A DNA stretch of 21,411 bases from contig JBBRAH010000047.1 in assembly GCA_038206985.1 (NCBI GenBank), positions 1 to 21,411 of the forward strand, in the 5' to 3' direction. Positions within the stretch are counted from its first letter, which is position 1; every line of letters begins with the position of its first letter. Source of the DNA: CAXMST01 sp038206985. Its GTDB lineage: Bacteria > Actinomycetota > Thermoleophilia > Solirubrobacterales > 70-9. Positions 6,897-14,393 of this stretch are shown here, piece by piece. The translations under genes were made by a program, and so were the position numbers. The notes under the pieces were generated by a model that was not told the DNA's origin, made no database searches, and worked only from the letters and a program-made list of their open reading frames with translations.

Positions 6897-9524
6897 TCAG
6901 GCGAGCCCGGCGTTGATTGCGGTCAAAGCGGTCTGCAGCGCCTCGTCGAGTTTGTCGGGATCGCGCCCACCCGCTTGGGCGACGTTCGGACGCCCGCCCC
7001 CGCCCCCGCCGACGACCGCGGCAGCGGCCTTGATCACGTCGGCGGCCGAGAGGCCACGCTCCACAGCGCCCGGGGAGAAGCTCCCGACGAGCGCCACTTT
7101 GCCGGCGGCCGCTCCACCGAGCACGACCGCGGAGTCGCCGAGCTTCTGCTGCACCTGATCGGCGATCGTCAACAGCTGCTTCTGATCGGCGGTCTCTCCG
7201 AGCGAGCCCACCACGACCTTGATGCCGCCGACCTCCTCGGCGCCCTCGACCAGCTCGCCGGCTCGATCGCCGGCAGCGGCGGCATCCTGCCTGGAGGCCA
7301 CCTTCTCGAGTTCCTTGAGTCGCTCGCTGAGCCGTTCGGCCGCGCCGACCACGTCCTCCGCGGAGCCGAGGAACTCGCCGGCTCGCTCGAGCTGGGCGCT
7401 GCGCTGCTGGAAGAGGTCGATTGCCGCCGGTCCGGTGATCGCTTCGATGCGTCGCACGTTCGAGGCGCTGGAGCCTTCAGAGAGGATCGTGAACAGCCCG
7501 ACCTCGGCGGTGTTGGCCACGTGCGTGCCACCACAGAGCTCACGGGAGATCTCATCGACCTCGACCATCCGCACCCAGTCGCCGTACTTCTCGCCGAACA
7601 GCGCCATGGCGCCGAGCGCCTCAGCCTCGGTGCGCTCCATCTCGATCGCTCGCACGGCCGCCGACTCCTTGATCCAGCCGTTGACGCGGTCCTCGACGAA
7701 GCGCAGGTCCTCGGGCTCCAGCCGCGAGCCGTGTGTGAAGTCGAAGCGCAACTTGTCCGGGCGCACCGCGGAGCCCGCCTGGCGGACATGTGTCCCGAGC
7801 CGCTCGCGGAGCGCAGCGTGCAGGAGGTGGGTGGCGGTGTGGTTGCGCATCGTCGCGTGGCGGTCGCTGTGATCGACGCTCGCCTGGACCCGGGTGCCCG
7901 GCTCCGGCACCGCGCCACGGATGCGCAACGCCTGATCGGAGCCGACGCGGTAGACGTCGATCACCTCGGCCTCGGAGCCGTTCCAGCTCAGCCTGCCCGA
8001 GTCGGCGACCTGACCGCCGCCCTCCGCGTAGAAGGGACTTTCCTCGAGCTTCAGAAGGGACTGGTCCGTCTCGCCCTCGACCGCCGCGGCCGCCGCGACG
8101 CTGGTCTGCGCCCCGAGGTCGGAGTAGCCGACGAAGCGGGTCTGCGGGGCACCCCCGACGAAAGAGATCACCGCGTCGTGGCGATCGGCCACGCCGTTGG
8201 AGCCACCGCTGCGGGCGCGCTCGCGCTGCTGCTCCATCAGCGCCTCGAAGCCGGCGTCGTCGACCGCGAGGCCCTGTTCGGCGAGCAGTTCGCGGGTCAC
8301 CTCGTAGGGAAAGCCGTAGGTGTCGTGCAGCTGGAACGCGTCCTCGGCGGAGATCCACGACGTGCTCGATGCGGTCGCGTCGGCGATCAGCTGGTTGAGC
8401 AGCTCGGTACCGCGCTCCAGCGTGCGCCCGAAGCTCTCCTCCTCACTACGGACCCAGCCGAGGATCTCCTTGCGCTCGGTCTCGAGCTGCGGGTGGACCT
8501 CACCGAGCGTCTCGATCACGCGCTCGGCGAAGCGGCCCAGATACGGAGTCTCCAGGCCGAGCACCCGGCCCTGCTGGATGGCGCGCCGCATGACGCGCCG
8601 CAGGATGTAGCCGCGATCCTCGTTGGAGGGCACCACACCGTCGCCGATCAACTCGGCGAGGCCGCGCGAGTGGTCGGCCAGGATCCGCATCGCCCGCGTG
8701 ACCTTCGGGTCGGAGCCGTACTCCTTGCCGGAAAGCTCCTCGGCGAGGTCGATCAAGGGCCTCAGCAGGTCGGTTTCGTAGACCGAGTCGACCCCCTGGA
8801 GGATCGCCGCCATCCGCTCCAGGCCCATGCCGGTGTCGATGTTCTTGGCCGGCAGGGGAGTCAGCGAGTTGTCCTCGTGCAGCTCGTACGTCATGAAGAC
8901 GAGGTTCCAGTACTCGAGGTAGCGGTCCGAGTCGTCGCCGGGCCGGTCCTCGGGTCCGCCGAAATCAGGGCCGCGGTCGAAGTAGAGCTCCGAGCAGGGA
9001 CCGCAGGGGCCGGTCGGGCCGCCCTGCCAGAAGTTCTCCTTGCGGGGCAGCCGCACGATCCGCTCCTCGGGGATCCCCTGGGCCTTCCATAACTCGATCG
9101 CCTCGTCGTCCGGTCCGAGGCCCAGTTCCTCGTCGCCGCCGAACACGGTGATCCAGATCTGTTCGGGGTCGAAGCCGAAGCCGTCGGCGCTCGTCGAGAG
9201 CTCCCAGCCGAACTCGATCGCCTGCTCCTTGAAGTAGTCGCCGAAGCTGAAGTTGCCGAGCATCTCGAAGTAGGTGAGATGCCGCTTGGTCAGGCCGACC
9301 TCCTCGATGTCGGGGGTGCGGAAGCAGCGCTGGGAGGTCGTCATCCGCTGCCCCGGCGGCGTCTCCTGGCCGAGGAAGTAGGGCTTGAACGGCTGCATGC
9401 CGGCGACGGTGAGCAGCGTCGAGGTGTCGCCCGGTCCGGGCACCAGCGAGGCCGACGCGGCGCGGCGGTGCGCGTGCGCCTCGAAGAAGGAGAGATATGT
9501 CTCGCGGATCTCGGCCGAGTTCAC
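6897..9524 (-). CDS. alaS: Alanyl-tRNA synthetase
   Basis: Product of 875 aa, essentially the length of E. coli AlaRS. It begins with the usual SAEIRETYLSFFEAHAH. The class II catalytic core includes MTTSQRCFRTPDIEEVG and the GNFSFGDYFK segment. The editing domain carries the zinc motif HTATH (H562, H566) with CGGTH (C664, H668), so deacylation of Ser/Gly-tRNA(Ala) should be intact. A C-terminal C-Ala domain ends with the Gly-rich GGGGGGRPNVAQAGG. The start is a GTG (9522-9524) chosen from the family N-terminus. No Shine-Dalgarno precedes it; a TAnnnT hexamer lies 8 nt upstream. It leads the run alaS-ruvX-mltG-aroE-pilB. The antisense strand has long open frames, but these are GC-rich shadows. 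Confidence 0.97.
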   Translation of the reverse strand: MNSAEIRETYLSFFEAHAHRRAASASLVPGPGDTSTLLTVAGMQPFKPYFLGQETPPGQRMTTSQRCFRTPDIEEVGLTKRHLTYFEMLGNFSFGDYFKEQAIEFGWELSTSADGFGFDPEQIWITVFGGDEELGLGPDDEAIELWKAQGIPEERIVRLPRKENFWQGGPTGPCGPCSELYFDRGPDFGGPEDRPGDDSDRYLEYWNLVFMTYELHEDNSLTPLPAKNIDTGMGLERMAAILQGVDSVYETDLLRPLIDLAEELSGKEYGSDPKVTRAMRILADHSRGLAELIGDGVVPSNEDRGYILRRVMRRAIQQGRVLGLETPYLGRFAERVIETLGEVHPQLETERKEILGWVRSEEESFGRTLERGTELLNQLIADATASSTSWISAEDAFQLHDTYGFPYEVTRELLAEQGLAVDDAGFEALMEQQRERARSGGSNGVADRHDAVISFVGGAPQTRFVGYSDLGAQTSVAAAAAVEGETDQSLLKLEESPFYAEGGGQVADSGRLSWNGSEAEVIDVYRVGSDQALRIRGAVPEPGTRVQASVDHSDRHATMRNHTATHLLHAALRERLGTHVRQAGSAVRPDKLRFDFTHGSRLEPEDLRFVEDRVNGWIKESAAVRAIEMERTEAEALGAMALFGEKYGDWVRMVEVDEISRELCGGTHVANTAEVGLFTILSEGSSASNVRRIEAITGPAAIDLFQQRSAQLERAGEFLGSAEDVVGAAERLSERLKELEKVASRQDAAAAGDRAGELVEGAEEVGGIKVVVGSLGETADQKQLLTIADQVQQKLGDSAVVLGGAAAGKVALVGSFSPGAVERGLSAADVIKAAAAVVGGGGGGRPNVAQAGGRDPDKLDEALQTALTAINAGLA

Positions 9525-9532
9525 GTCGGGAA

Positions 9533-9565
9533 AGGCTAGTTGACCCGTACGGCGAGTCCTGTCAA
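9533..9565 (-). promoter_or_regulatory. Candidate alaS promoter, possibly leaderless
   Basis: On the minus strand a perfect TTGACA hexamer lies at 9560-9565 and TAGCCT, fitting the actinobacterial TAnnnT -10 form, at 9533-9538, 8 nt before the alaS GTG. The 21-nt spacing is longer than ideal, so one element may be fortuitous. If the -10 is right, the transcript would begin at or next to the GTG, which fits the missing ribosome-binding site. Confidence 0.35.
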
Positions 9566-9572
9566 TGCCGGT

Positions 9573-9590
9573 CGGGCTCGGGCTCGGGCT
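9573..9590. repeat. Short hexamer tandem repeat (CGGGCT)x3
   Basis: Three perfect CGGGCT copies followed by CGGG lie in the gap between the L,D-transpeptidase stop and alaS. They are too short to suggest more than local slippage, and no coding role is seen. Confidence 0.6.
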
Positions 9591-9617
9591 CGGGACGAGG
9601 AGCGCCGCGAGGTCACC

Positions 9618-9634
9618 ATCCGCTGTTAGCGGAT
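9618..9634 (-). terminator. Hairpin over the L,D-transpeptidase stop codon, possible terminator
   Basis: A perfect inverted repeat ATCCGCT-gtt-AGCGGAT (7-bp stem, 3-nt loop) overlaps the TAA stop at 9626-9628. It sits at the end of the two-gene minus-strand unit and just upstream of the alaS promoter region. There is no U-tract, so this would be a hairpin-only or weak terminator, or an mRNA 3'-end stabiliser. Confidence 0.35.
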
Positions 9635-10408
9635 CCGCACCGGAGTCCCGATCGGCATCAGGCGCGACAGCTCTCTGATCTCATGGTTGCGAACCCGGAT
9701 GCAGCCGTGCGAAGGCCTGCCCGGAATCAAACCGGGCTGATCGGTGCCATGAATGCCGACCACGCCTCCGCGCGGCCAGTCGCTGAGCACCGAGTACGCA
9801 CTTGTGCCGAAAGCGAAGGGGCCATAGATGCCGCCTGAGCCGCGTGTCTTGAACTTCTCCCGGACCCAGAAGTTCCCGCTGGGGGTCGGGGTTCGCGACG
9901 CCCCGACACCAATCGGGGCACTCCAGATGCGGTGCCCTTCCTTGTAGAGAACGGCGCGCTTCCTCGATTGTTTGATAACCAGCTGGGTTCGTACGCTGGA
10001 GAGCGGGCCGAGCGCCGAGGCGCGAACCCAACCCTTCCGGATCCCGTCTCTCGTGGGGATCCGGATCTTGATCCAGGTTTGTCCTCTTCGGTTGGTCAGC
10101 ATTCGCAACGCCACGTAGACCTCGGAGAACCCATCTTCGGTCAGACGATGAGTGCGCCCGATCCGACGCCCCTGGGCGCTCGGTCGAGCCCGGATCGGGG
10201 CGACCTTGTGAACGGGGTGTGCCCACCGCGTCAGCGTCCTCTCGTTCGAGAGCTTGACCATACCCGGGCTCGCTTCAGCCGCCTGGGCAGTAGAGGCTCC
10301 TACGAAGAGGGACGGGATGCCGGCGAGCAGGGCGAGGGCCAGGGCGGTTGTCAGCCCCGGCCCGCGTCCCGGCCCGCCGACCCCTTGTGGGCGACGTGCG
10401 AGGTCCAT
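9626..10408 (-). CDS. Secreted L,D-transpeptidase (YkuD domain) with SH3-like domain
   Basis: Product of 260 aa. A signal peptide or N-terminal anchor spans about 19-44, with a likely cleavage region in STAQAAEA. Residues about 65-133 resemble a bacterial SH3 fold (PIRARPSAQGRRIG, then WIKIRIP and GWVRASAL). Residues 138-260 form a YkuD domain with the catalytic signature intact: H220 in GIHGTDQPG and SHGCIRVRN (233-241) with nucleophile Cys236. Such enzymes make 3-3 peptidoglycan cross-links or attach proteins to peptidoglycan outside the membrane. The ATG is 5 nt after the stop of the ice-binding-like gene, so the two are almost certainly co-transcribed. Codon choice is less GC-extreme than in the housekeeping neighbours. 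Whether it cross-links wall or anchors its partner protein cannot be told from sequence. Confidence 0.92.
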   Translation of the reverse strand: MDLARRPQGVGGPGRGPGLTTALALALLAGIPSLFVGASTAQAAEASPGMVKLSNERTLTRWAHPVHKVAPIRARPSAQGRRIGRTHRLTEDGFSEVYVALRMLTNRRGQTWIKIRIPTRDGIRKGWVRASALGPLSSVRTQLVIKQSRKRAVLYKEGHRIWSAPIGVGASRTPTPSGNFWVREKFKTRGSGGIYGPFAFGTSAYSVLSDWPRGGVVGIHGTDQPGLIPGRPSHGCIRVRNHEIRELSRLMPIGTPVRIR

Positions 10409-10413
10409 CCCGA

Positions 10414-11532
<1,119 letters not shown>

Positions 11533-11537
11533 CGCAC

Positions 11538-11543
11538 ACCTCC
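11538..11543 (-). promoter_or_regulatory. Strong Shine-Dalgarno of the ice-binding-like gene
   Basis: The minus strand reads GGAGGT, 5 nt before the ATG at 11532. It fixes the start and contrasts with several nearby unit-leading genes that have none. Confidence 0.8.
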
Positions 11544-11559
11544 CTGTCCTAAAGGACAG
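11544..11559. promoter_or_regulatory. 16-bp perfect palindrome in the 5' region of the ice-binding-like gene
   Basis: CTGTCCTAAAGGACAG is a 7-2-7 inverted repeat abutting the Shine-Dalgarno. As DNA it could be a dimer operator; as RNA it could form a 6-bp stem with a UUUA loop right before the ribosome-binding site. Which role applies, if either, is unknown. Confidence 0.5.
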
Positions 11560-11604
11560 ACATCGATCCTCCTTGACCCTTGCAGCTAACTACTGTAGCA
11601 GCGA

Positions 11605-11640
11605 TCATGTATTCTGAATAATGTATCGGCACTCATGTCT
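11605..11640. repeat. Three 8-bp repeats at 14-bp spacing in a divergent promoter region
   Basis: TCATGTAT (11605-11612), TAATGTAT (11619-11626) and TCATGTCT (11633-11640) fit T[CA]ATGT[AC]T and start exactly 14 bases apart. The outer two extend to 16-bp copies (11605-11620 and 11633-11648) matching at 13 of 16 positions. A TATTC-t-GAATA palindrome lies at 11610-11620. They fill the space between the regulator and the ice-binding-like gene, so they are candidate operator sites. Confidence 0.5.
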
Positions 11641-11654
11641 GGTGAATATTGCTC

Positions 11655-11660
11655 TAAACT
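11655..11660 (+). promoter_or_regulatory. Candidate -10 box (TAAACT) of the winged-helix gene, leaderless
   Basis: TAAACT fits TAnnnT and ends 6 nt before the ATG at 11667, placing a start site at the A of the ATG. No -35 consensus is evident; the third 14-bp-spaced repeat would overlap that region. There is no Shine-Dalgarno. Confidence 0.4.
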
Positions 11661-11666
11661 TCTCTT

Positions 11667-11981
11667 ATGGCTCAAAACTGGGACCTCTTCACCAACCACA
11701 CAAAGGTCTTGCTGTGCGTCGCACGCAATCCCGACATACGAGTGCGCGAGATCGCGGCAGCCACTGACCTCACCGAGCGGGGCACCCATCGGATCCTGGC
11801 CCAGCTGGTCACCGCCGGCTACCTGAGCAAGCAGAGACACGGTCGCCGCACCCACTACACGGTCGCGCGCGACGTCCCGCTGGAGCCGCCCCTGCCAGAG
11901 CACCGAGCGGTCGGCGAATTGATCGACCTCCTGCTCGAACCCGAGTCTCCGGGCCAACTCGCGAAGCCCCGCAACGCCTGA
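11667..11981 (+). CDS. Winged helix-turn-helix transcriptional regulator (MarR/ArsR-like)
   Basis: Product of 104 aa and the only plus-strand protein gene. After the N-terminal NWDLFTNHTKVLLCVARN comes a winged-helix domain: REIAAATDLTERGTHRIL (helix-turn-helix, about 28-45), LVTAGYLSKQRHGRR and the wing ending THYTVA (to about 67). A short C-terminal tail contains HRAVGELIDLLLEPE. There is no ligand-binding domain, so it may act as a simple dimeric repressor or activator. It is divergent from the ice-binding-like/L,D-transpeptidase unit across 134 bases that carry the repeats and palindrome described separately, making that unit and itself the likely targets. This is inference from context. 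It converges on the IscU-MnmA gene with 16 nt between stops. No Shine-Dalgarno is visible; see the leaderless promoter entry. Confidence 0.82.
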   Translation: MAQNWDLFTNHTKVLLCVARNPDIRVREIAAATDLTERGTHRILAQLVTAGYLSKQRHGRRTHYTVARDVPLEPPLPEHRAVGELIDLLLEPESPGQLAKPRNA

Positions 11982-12010
11982 CGATCGGAGTCCCGGCTCA
12001 GGCGATCGTC
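11980..12010. terminator. Inverted repeat between convergent genes, possible bidirectional terminator
   Basis: GACGATCG (11980-11987) and CGATCGTC (12003-12010) are perfect complements separated by 15 nt, with an inner GAG/CTC pairing possible. They span the stops of the regulator and the IscU-MnmA gene. There is no U-tract on either side. Confidence 0.4.
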
Positions 12011-13467
12011 GCGTGGCCGACGACTACCTCGCCGTCGAGCAGGACGGCCGTCTGACCGGGGGCGGGACGACTGACTGCCTCGCTCAGACGCAGCACTACC
12101 TCCCCCGCTCCGGCGCCGGACTCGCCGGCCTCCACCCGGCAGCCGATCGGGCGCGAGCGGTAGCGCAACTTGACGGCGGAGACCCGCTCCGGGTTGCGGT
12201 AGAGCACCGGATCGGTGACCTCGATCGCGCTGCGGTCGAGCTGGCCGCGCACGCCCACAGTAACCCGGTTGGAGTCGGCGTCGGTGGCGAGCACGTAGAG
12301 CGGCTCCGGGGCGCCCAGCCGGATTCCGCGGCGCTGGCCGACGGTGAAGTTGTGGTGGCCGTCGTGGCGGCCGAGGACGGCGCCCTCGGAGTCGACGATC
12401 TCTCCCTCGCGAGCGGCGAGCCCCCCGTGGCGGCGCAGGAAGCCGGCCTTGCCCTCGCCCGCGAGGAAGCAGAGGTCCTGGCTCTCGGGACGCCCGGCGA
12501 CCGGCAGGCCGGCGCCGGCGGCCAGCTCCCGGACCTCGGGCTTGCGCAGCCCCCCGAGCGGGAAGCGCATCCGCGAGAGCAGCTCGATCGGCAGCGCGGA
12601 GAGCATGTAGACCTGGTCCTTGGCCTCGTCGGTCGCGGCAGACAGCAGACAGCCCTGGCCGTCGTCGATGATCTGCGCGTAGTGGCCTGTCGCGAGCCCG
12701 GCGGCACCGAGCCGCCCGGCGATCTCGATCATTGGCTCGATCCGCACGCGGCCGTTGCAACGCACGCAGGGGTTGGGGGTCGAGCCGGCGGCGTAGCCGT
12801 CGAGGAACGGCTCGACTACCCCGGCCCGGAAGCGGTCGCGCAGATCCACGGTCAGATGCGGGATGCCCATCGAGTGGGCGACCGAGCGGGCGAGGCGCAC
12901 CGCCTGCGGGGAGCAGCAGCTCTGCTCGCCGTCGTTGGCGGGATCCGACCACAGCTCGAGCGTCACCGCGAAAACCTCGTTGGAGTGCTCGCGCTGCTCC
13001 AGGAGCGCTGCCACGGCGCTGTCCACCCCACCGCTCATCGCGACGAGGACGCGCTCTCCTCCGTCCCCCGTGCTTGATCCCGTGGGCGGCGCGAGCAGCG
13101 GCTCCCCCGAGAGTGCCGCGGCACCGAGCGCGCGATGCAAGGCATCGGCGGCGAGGGCGGCGGCGTGAACGCCGACCGGACTGAGACCGCCGAGCTCCTC
13201 CTCGATCACGACCGCGTTGAGCAGAGCCGCCTCGCCGAGGGTCGCGCCGTCGAGCAGCTCGCAGGTCGCCGCGGCGGCGGCCCGGGCGGCGGCGCAGCCC
13301 TTCGCCTGCCAGCGCGGCTCGCTGATCCCAGCCGCGGGATCGAGTAGCAGCGAGATCTGCAGCATGTCGCCACAGGCGGAGCCACCGGCGGCCCCGCGGT
13401 GGGCGCCGTCGCGAGGCTCGTCCTGACGCGAGCCGTCGGAGGTGTAGTGCAGCAGTGCCTCGTTCAT
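11998..13467 (-). CDS. mnmA: IscU-like scaffold domain fused to tRNA 2-thiouridylase MnmA
   Basis: Product of 489 aa against about 360 for ordinary MnmA, because of an N-terminal domain of about 115 residues resembling IscU/NifU-N. ACGD (31-34: C32, D34), AKGCAAARAAAAATC (55-69, C58) and SPVGVHAAALAADAL (96-110) align with IscU C37/D39, C63 and the region of H105-C106. His101 is kept but the final Cys is Ala102. A Gly/Ser-rich linker (about 118-136) leads to MnmA: PP-loop MSGGVDS (144-150), CCSP (184-187), NPCVRCN (232-238, catalytic Cys237), ATGHYAQI, DLCFLAG (Cys333) and NFTVGQRRGI. MnmA adenylates and thiolates U34 of Lys, Glu and Gln tRNAs using persulfide sulfur. The ATG at 13467 is in frame with both domains and no stop intervenes. 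No cysteine desulfurase gene is in the window. Starts giving MnmA alone look unlikely. Confidence 0.92.
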   Translation of the reverse strand: MNEALLHYTSDGSRQDEPRDGAHRGAAGGSACGDMLQISLLLDPAAGISEPRWQAKGCAAARAAAAATCELLDGATLGEAALLNAVVIEEELGGLSPVGVHAAALAADALHRALGAAALSGEPLLAPPTGSSTGDGGERVLVAMSGGVDSAVAALLEQREHSNEVFAVTLELWSDPANDGEQSCCSPQAVRLARSVAHSMGIPHLTVDLRDRFRAGVVEPFLDGYAAGSTPNPCVRCNGRVRIEPMIEIAGRLGAAGLATGHYAQIIDDGQGCLLSAATDEAKDQVYMLSALPIELLSRMRFPLGGLRKPEVRELAAGAGLPVAGRPESQDLCFLAGEGKAGFLRRHGGLAAREGEIVDSEGAVLGRHDGHHNFTVGQRRGIRLGAPEPLYVLATDADSNRVTVGVRGQLDRSAIEVTDPVLYRNPERVSAVKLRYRSRPIGCRVEAGESGAGAGEVVLRLSEAVSRPAPGQTAVLLDGEVVVGHATIA

Positions 13468-13527
13468 GCGATCAGCGGCCGGTCGATACGGGCCGCCAGC
13501 GCTGAGGGTAAGGCCTGTCGGGGGTGC

Positions 13528-14169
13528 TCAGGGAGCGGCGGAGATGTTGGCGCCCCCGTACAGGGCGTCATCGAGAGCGGTGTCGATGCTCTTGGCGCTT
13601 CGGAATCCGTAGCTGACCGAGCCGACCAGCTGATCGCTGCCCTTGCGCGGGCTGACGACCACCAGCGCCGGAGTCCGGCTGACGCTGACCCCCTCGGTGA
13701 TCCGCGAGTAGTCGGCGATGTTCTTGGCCTTCGAGTCGAAGACGGAGACCTTGGGATTACTCTCCAGCCGGTCGGTATAGATCCTGACCTGACGGTCGGA
13801 GATCGCCTCGGGGTCGTAGACGATCAAGGCGACCGCGTCGCCCTTGGCGAGCGCGACCAGCACATCCTCGGGGAGGCCTTGCGTCGGCACCAGGCCCTCG
13901 GCGCTGGTGGTCGCGGGAGGCTGCGAGGGAGCTGAGGTTGCCGGGTCCGGCGTCGCAGGCGCCGGGGTTGCGGGAGCCGGTGTCGCCGGAGCTGCCGCGG
14001 CGGGATCGACCGGAGGGGCGCCGGCGGTGGCCGCAGCGGGATCCCCGGCGGGCGGCGTGGTGCTACTTCCTGAGAGGACCGTTGTGTAGAGCATGATCGC
14101 GAAGACGACCGCGATAACACCAAGCACCCCGAGCTGCACCCGGGGGTTCTCGTTCAGCGCCTTCCTCAT
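13528..14169 (-). CDS. Membrane-anchored protein with Pro/Ala linker and a thioredoxin-fold-like domain lacking cysteines
   Basis: I do not recognise a named family. Product of 213 aa: a short basic start, one membrane helix (about 12-33, LGVLGVIAVVFAIMLY), then a Pro/Ala/Thr linker to about 95 with PATPAP-type repeats. A domain of about 115 residues follows, presumably outside the membrane. Its pattern is a beta strand AVALIVYDP, a helix, VSVFDSKAKNIADYSRI, then VSRTPALVVVS, where the Thr-Pro resembles a thioredoxin cis-proline, and a final helix IDTALDDALYG. No cysteine is present, so redox catalysis is unlikely; a binding or structural role is possible. Similar anchored modules occur near pilus genes in related bacteria (recollection, not checked). 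The ATG forms ATGA with the stop of a doubtful upstream ORF. It ends 60 nt before the IscU-MnmA gene. Confidence 0.8.
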   Translation of the reverse strand: MRKALNENPRVQLGVLGVIAVVFAIMLYTTVLSGSSTTPPAGDPAAATAGAPPVDPAAAAPATPAPATPAPATPDPATSAPSQPPATTSAEGLVPTQGLPEDVLVALAKGDAVALIVYDPEAISDRQVRIYTDRLESNPKVSVFDSKAKNIADYSRITEGVSVSRTPALVVVSPRKGSDQLVGSVSYGFRSAKSIDTALDDALYGGANISAAP

Positions 14170-14393
14170 GACGGGCGCCGCCCGTTCGGCCGGTCAGTGT
14201 GCTGGTGGGCCCAGCGCAGCGCGTCGGGGGAGATAAAAGTGGGTCCCAGCTTGCCGGTGCCGCCCGGCTGTAGAACCTGTGAGGACAGGTGGGGATTTAG
14301 CGAAACTGCCGCGCACGGCGCCTCGCGAATCGATCCCCAAGCCAATTGCGTTGGTTCACGGATAGAGCGGCTGTCGTACAAACTCGAACCCAT
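14166..14393 (-). CDS. Doubtful small ORF overlapping the next gene by ATGA
   Basis: An open frame of 75 codons from the ATG at 14393 (or 101 from the ATG at 14471) ends in TGA at 14166-14168, overlapping the next ATG in the ATGA arrangement typical of real coupled genes. Its end, GGTGKLGPTFISPDALRW and then AHQH, looks protein-like, while the upstream part does not. No Shine-Dalgarno is seen. It may be a genuine small gene, the remnant of a larger one, or chance. I assign no function. Confidence 0.25.
   Translation of the reverse strand: MGSSLYDSRSIREPTQLAWGSIREAPCAAVSLNPHLSSQVLQPGGTGKLGPTFISPDALRWAHQHTDRPNGRRPS
14171..14185 (-). promoter_or_regulatory. Hairpin immediately before the start of the membrane-anchored gene
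   Basis: ACGGGC-gcc-GCCCGT is a perfect 6-bp inverted repeat with a 3-nt loop ending 1 nt before the ATG at 14169. It occupies the ribosome-binding position and no Shine-Dalgarno is present. Translation of an upstream frame through it would open it, so it may enforce coupling. Confidence 0.35.

Noticed and set aside
9573..9598. CGGGCT repeats as a possible CRISPR or regulatory array
   Set aside because: The unit is 6 bp with three copies and no spacers; this is simple slippage.
13473..13498. GCGGCC...GGCCGC inverted repeat before the IscU-MnmA start
   Set aside because: A 6-bp GC palindrome with a 10-nt loop is expected by chance in this GC-rich sequence and has no supporting context.
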